Part shown: positions 24,006-26,495 of the stretch, piece by piece
Layout of the letters: each line of letters begins with the position of its first letter
How positions within the stretch are numbered: the first letter of the stretch is position 1
Virus record (IMG/VR): IMGVR_UViG_3300033149_004918
Span: 1-26,495 of that record
DNA from: a virus
Length of the DNA stretch: 26,495 nucleotides
Direction: 5' to 3' (one strand)
The notes under the pieces: model-generated
What the model was told of the DNA's origin: nothing
Seen by the model: the letters and a program-made list of their open reading frames with translations, nothing else
Database searches by the model: none
Translations under genes and position numbers: made by a program

Positions 24006-24557
24006 ATGAGTTATCCGATAATTGAATGTCCGACCGACTGTACTTATGAAGTACCGGTCATTGATATGGACGAATGCGCACCATTTGTGGATTTCGATGA
24101 GATAGATCATATATATTTCACCGGAATCGATAACCCTCTCGCTGATTGGACCAGCCTGTTAGAATGGACAGGCAGGCTTGATGATACAGGTGAGGGGGAT
24201 CCGGCAGATATAAGGGATTTTCACGTGCGAGGCGAATTACCAAAGCCGGAATATAATATCGTTGATATATCCCTGGGGCGCACCGTGGAAAGTGAAAAAC
24301 ATTTTACCCTGACAGCGACTATTGATGAAACGAATACCACGAATTATGATGCCGCACGGCAGATGCAATGCCATGCACGTTATCTGATGTGGTTCTCAGC
24401 CGGTCGCTTCATGTACGGGGGCACTAATGGTATTGAGGTCGATGTGCAGGTTAATCCGATAATTACACTCGGTGGCGAAGAAATGAACATCATAGAATTA
24501 ATATTAACGTGGAGAGCCGATCATAGCCCGGAGAGAATTGACAATCCTTTAATCTAA
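24006..24557 (+). CDS. Virion structural protein, candidate major tail (tube) protein
   Basis: 183 residues. The N-terminus is Cys-rich (ECPTDCTYEVP, DECAP). The rest looks alpha/beta with long strands (KHFTLTATIDETNT; GIEVDVQVNPIITLGG; MNIIELILTWR) and one helix (NYDAARQMQCHARYLMWF), compatible with a tail-tube fold. No other tube candidate is obvious between the tail terminator and chaperone genes, and this gene has its own strong-looking promoter, as expected for an abundant protein. Position after the tape measure is unusual for a tube gene, so the call is tentative; a decoration protein is an alternative. Confidence 0.5.
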   Translation: MSYPIIECPTDCTYEVPVIDMDECAPFVDFDEIDHIYFTGIDNPLADWTSLLEWTGRLDDTGEGDPADIRDFHVRGELPKPEYNIVDISLGRTVESEKHFTLTATIDETNTTNYDAARQMQCHARYLMWFSAGRFMYGGTNGIEVDVQVNPIITLGGEEMNIIELILTWRADHSPERIDNPLI

Positions 24558-24561
24558 TATC

Positions 24562-24846
24562 ATGAGTTATTGTCCAAGATTTTTCAATTGCCTGAACGGT
24601 AATGCTGATTTGGAAAGCGTTATTAAAACCCTCAGCGTTAAAGATGATGATGGTAATGAATTTATTAATATCTGTTATACCGACCGGGGAAACTGTAATG
24701 ATTACGAGATGGCCTTTGAATGTTTACAGGATGCTACGCTTGAAGATATTCTTGAGCTTATCGTCGGGGAAGATGATTGCGGGCGGCCTGCTATTAATGT
24801 ACTTGCTAATATATGCCAGGATTGTGCCGATGTTCAAGTGAAATAA
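24562..24846 (+). CDS. Small Cys-rich acidic protein (paralog A)
   Basis: 94 residues with eight to nine cysteines spread over the chain (CPRFFNC; NICYTDRGNC; FECL; DDCGRP; NICQDC). The next gene has the same cysteine layout and shared words (CL, ADxx, VKD, N-CY-D, CL-D-T, ED-CG-PAI, NIC). The protein is acidic and has no signal peptide or membrane segment. Function is unknown; disulfide- or metal-stabilised small virion proteins (decoration or fibre adaptor) are one possibility. It follows the candidate tube gene by 4 bp. Confidence 0.65.
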   Translation: MSYCPRFFNCLNGNADLESVIKTLSVKDDDGNEFINICYTDRGNCNDYEMAFECLQDATLEDILELIVGEDDCGRPAINVLANICQDCADVQVK

Positions 24847-24868
24847 AACAAATTTAAAATAATATGAT

Positions 24869-25135
24869 ATGAGTGTTTGTTCAAGATATTTAGAATGTTT
24901 ACAGAACGCGGATTTTTTGACGCTTCTGAAACTTGTTATTGTCAAAGATAATGAGAATAATTATTATCTCAATCTTTGCTACAATGATTGCGATGATTGC
25001 GATACGCTGGATTTTGCCATTGATTGTTTAAGTGACACGACTATTGAACAATTATTTATGAATTTAATAACCGAGGATGAATGTGGATTACCCGCTATTC
25101 ATCTCACAGGCAATATTTGTGCTGCCTGCCAATAA
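24869..25135 (+). CDS. Small Cys-rich acidic protein (paralog B)
   Basis: 88 residues, clearly related to the preceding gene: MSVCSRYLECLQNADF against MSYCPRFFNCLNGNAD at the start, and EDECGLPAIHLTGNICAAC against EDDCGRPAINVLANICQDC at the end. It has extra CDDCD in the middle. The pair is a local duplication that has diverged considerably while keeping most cysteines, which suggests the cysteines matter structurally. Same operon, 22 bp after paralog A. Confidence 0.65.
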   Translation: MSVCSRYLECLQNADFLTLLKLVIVKDNENNYYLNLCYNDCDDCDTLDFAIDCLSDTTIEQLFMNLITEDECGLPAIHLTGNICAACQ

Positions 25136-25145
25136 ATTTTGAAAC

Positions 25146-25544
25146 ATGAGTTTTTTTCTGGGTGAAAGTAATTTTGTTAATTGTTTAAATGTCAATAAAC
25201 AAAGCGGCATAGAGACACTGCTTCGGTTAATGCTGCATGAGCTTTTAAAACAAAATGCCGGTGATGGGATGGTATTAGTTGATACCGCCGCACCTTTTAA
25301 TGGTGTATATAACGAGCATCCCTTTTATGCCGTTATCCCGCGTGATGATACTATCATTGAAAAACTCATGATAGATACCGATTACGTGCAGGATGATTCC
25401 GGGCTTACGGGAAAGACATTATATAGTTCCGATCCTGCTATTATGGCACCGACAACATCAATGATAGCCGGGTATGATCCGTTTACATATATTAAACTCA
25501 CGCAAGGCAGTGTATGGGTTCTTTTAAAGCTCGATGGTGAATGA
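25146..25544 (+). CDS. Hypothetical virion-associated protein
   Basis: 132 residues, not recognised. The first 35 residues (FVNCLNVNKQSGIETLLRLML) vaguely echo the N-terminus of the two Cys-rich neighbours (CL, then a leucine-rich helix). The rest is strand-rich (GMVLVDTAAPFNGVY; FYAVIPRDDTIIEKLMI; YIKLTQGSVWVLLKL), as in small beta-barrel decoration proteins. It begins 10 bp after paralog B and is the last gene before a terminator, so it belongs to the same transcription unit. Function is unknown. Confidence 0.6.
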   Translation: MSFFLGESNFVNCLNVNKQSGIETLLRLMLHELLKQNAGDGMVLVDTAAPFNGVYNEHPFYAVIPRDDTIIEKLMIDTDYVQDDSGLTGKTLYSSDPAIMAPTTSMIAGYDPFTYIKLTQGSVWVLLKLDGE

Positions 25545-25566
25545 TAGTTTTTAATTTTAGGTTTGT

Positions 25567-25596
25567 GGCCCGCTCGGTTTTCGGGCGGGTTTTTTA
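25567..25596 (+). terminator. Rho-independent terminator
   Basis: CCCGCTCGG (25569-25577) pairs with TCGGGCGGG (25581-25589), including two G-T wobbles, around a TTT loop, and is followed by a run of six T (25590-25595). It ends the 24006-25544 group. The next gene starts only 12 bp later with no visible promoter, so it may depend on read-through. Confidence 0.88.
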
Positions 25597-25607
25597 AAAT
25601 ATAGATC

Positions 25608-26495
25608 ATGAGAAGGATGGTTAAATGTAAGATGCCGGGTGTTTCGTTGATGTGTCCTGGCGGACTTAACTGGGGTTCAGCTATAATCGCCTTAATCGTT
25701 GATTACACAACCACGCAGTTTACATTCAAGTTTAAGTTGCCGTCAACGAATACTGTCAAACTGCACTGGGGCGATGGCACGAGTGAAGAAGTAACAGGTC
25801 AGGATGGAACAATTGTTACTAAGACAAGTTCATATTCAGGAGCTGGTACTTATCGGTTCTGGCTTTCAGGGGATGTTGAGGAAATAAATTACATAGATGT
25901 TAACAGTCAGACATTTGTCAGCGGTGATGTGAGTAAATGGACAAAGATAACGAGTCTGACATATATTAAGGCTTATACTACGGGATTGTATGGAAATATA
26001 GAGAATTACAATTCATTGCCTCTCACTTATATAAATTTCAACAATTGCATAAATATAACAGGCGAATTAAGCAATCTGAGTACATTGTCGAATTGTGGTT
26101 ACTTTGGATTTTCGAAATGTAATGTTTCATTTGAAAATGTATCTGCATTTACCAATGACGGTGATCAAATGGCATTGCAGGATAACAATTTTACATCTCA
26201 GGAAGCTGACAATATAATAGCATCGTTAAAGACCTGTACCGATTGTATAATAAATATCAATGGGGAGAATGCTCACCGCACGGCAGCTTCGAATGATGAC
26301 CTGAACACGTTGCTGGCTAATGGTAACACGATTACCCTTAATGATGTACTGGGTGATGAACTTTACACTGGGCTTAATGCAGCTAATGACAACGCAACGG
26401 AAGCAATCACGGCTTTTGCTGATTATGCTGCCACGATCGATGGAGCAACAAAAGTTACTCAGGGGCAGGATATAACAAAGATGTTGCCTTTGGGG
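25608..26495 (+). CDS. Tail fibre-like protein with PKD-like and LRR-like segments (partial, 3' end missing)
   Basis: Open from ATG 25608 to the window end (296 codons, no stop). Residues about 35-100 (FTFKFKLPSTNTVKLHWGDG, then SSYSGAGTYRFWLSG) fit a PKD-like beta-sandwich, with the typical WGDG turn. Residues about 100-200 show leucine-rich-repeat-like periodicity (ITSLTYIKAYTTGLYGNIENY; LPLTYINFNNCINITGELSNL; LSNCGYFGFSKCNVS). From about 240 it becomes Asn/Ala-rich and helical. Such combinations are common in Bacteroidetes surface and phage fibre proteins, so host recognition or a tail appendage role is likely. A CPGG near the start and several cysteines continue the Cys-rich trend of this region. 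Confidence 0.7.
   Translation, partial: MRRMVKCKMPGVSLMCPGGLNWGSAIIALIVDYTTTQFTFKFKLPSTNTVKLHWGDGTSEEVTGQDGTIVTKTSSYSGAGTYRFWLSGDVEEINYIDVNSQTFVSGDVSKWTKITSLTYIKAYTTGLYGNIENYNSLPLTYINFNNCINITGELSNLSTLSNCGYFGFSKCNVSFENVSAFTNDGDQMALQDNNFTSQEADNIIASLKTCTDCIININGENAHRTAASNDDLNTLLANGNTITLNDVLGDELYTGLNAANDNATEAITAFADYAATIDGATKVTQGQDITKMLPLG

Noticed and set aside
1-26495. tRNA genes, CRISPR arrays, insertion sequences and attachment sites
   Set aside because: I saw no cloverleaf-like sequence, no regularly spaced repeats, no transposase and no flanking direct repeats; absence by eye is not proof.

Overview
The window is a phage or prophage structural (late) region, most likely from a Bacteroidota (Bacteroidetes) host. 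The DNA is AT-rich, and the genes lack obvious Shine-Dalgarno sequences. Promoter-like boxes match the Bacteroidetes -7 consensus TAnnTTTG. Nearly all genes lie on the + strand in classic head-to-tail order. I see no integrase, repressor, lysis or replication gene, so lifestyle cannot be decided. No sheath or contractile baseplate gene is recognisable, so a long non-contractile tail is the likeliest form (inference).

Layout. 1-63 is the end of an upstream gene, followed by a hairpin terminator. 106-648 is a non-coding AT-rich stretch with inverted repeats. 649-5237 is packaging and portal: small terminase (gp3-like), large terminase, a portal with a four-cysteine insert, and a MuF-like minor head protein. 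5261-9675 is an inserted cassette of five GT2-type glycosyltransferases, one ATP-grasp protein and a 52-residue basic protein, tightly packed and partly overlapping. 9797-12748 has three unknown small genes (two are paralogs), a scaffold and the major capsid protein, closed by a strong terminator. 12844-16447 has head-tail connector and tail completion genes, a small membrane protein, a Cys-rich mini protein, and a tail assembly chaperone pair with a textbook -1 slippery heptamer. 16386-23868 has the tape measure, a baseplate-hub-like protein, and two tandem paralogs, one carrying an extra C-terminal beta-propeller-like region. 24006-25544 has a candidate tail tube protein and three small proteins (two Cys-rich paralogs), closed by a terminator. 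From 25608 a fibre-like gene with PKD-like and leucine-rich-repeat-like segments runs off the right end.

Most unusual points. (1) The glycosyltransferase/ATP-grasp cassette sits inside the head operon. (2) A recent 161-bp tandem duplication across the junction of two overlapping genes has built a third, chimeric small gene that keeps ATGA overlaps on both sides. (3) A 75/78-bp tandem repeat at the end of the ATP-grasp gene also duplicates the start codon of the next gene. (4) Two identical 21-bp palindromes lie exactly 40 bp upstream of TTAATTTT-type -7 boxes and probably mark co-regulated late promoters. (5) Neighbouring paralog pairs occur three times.
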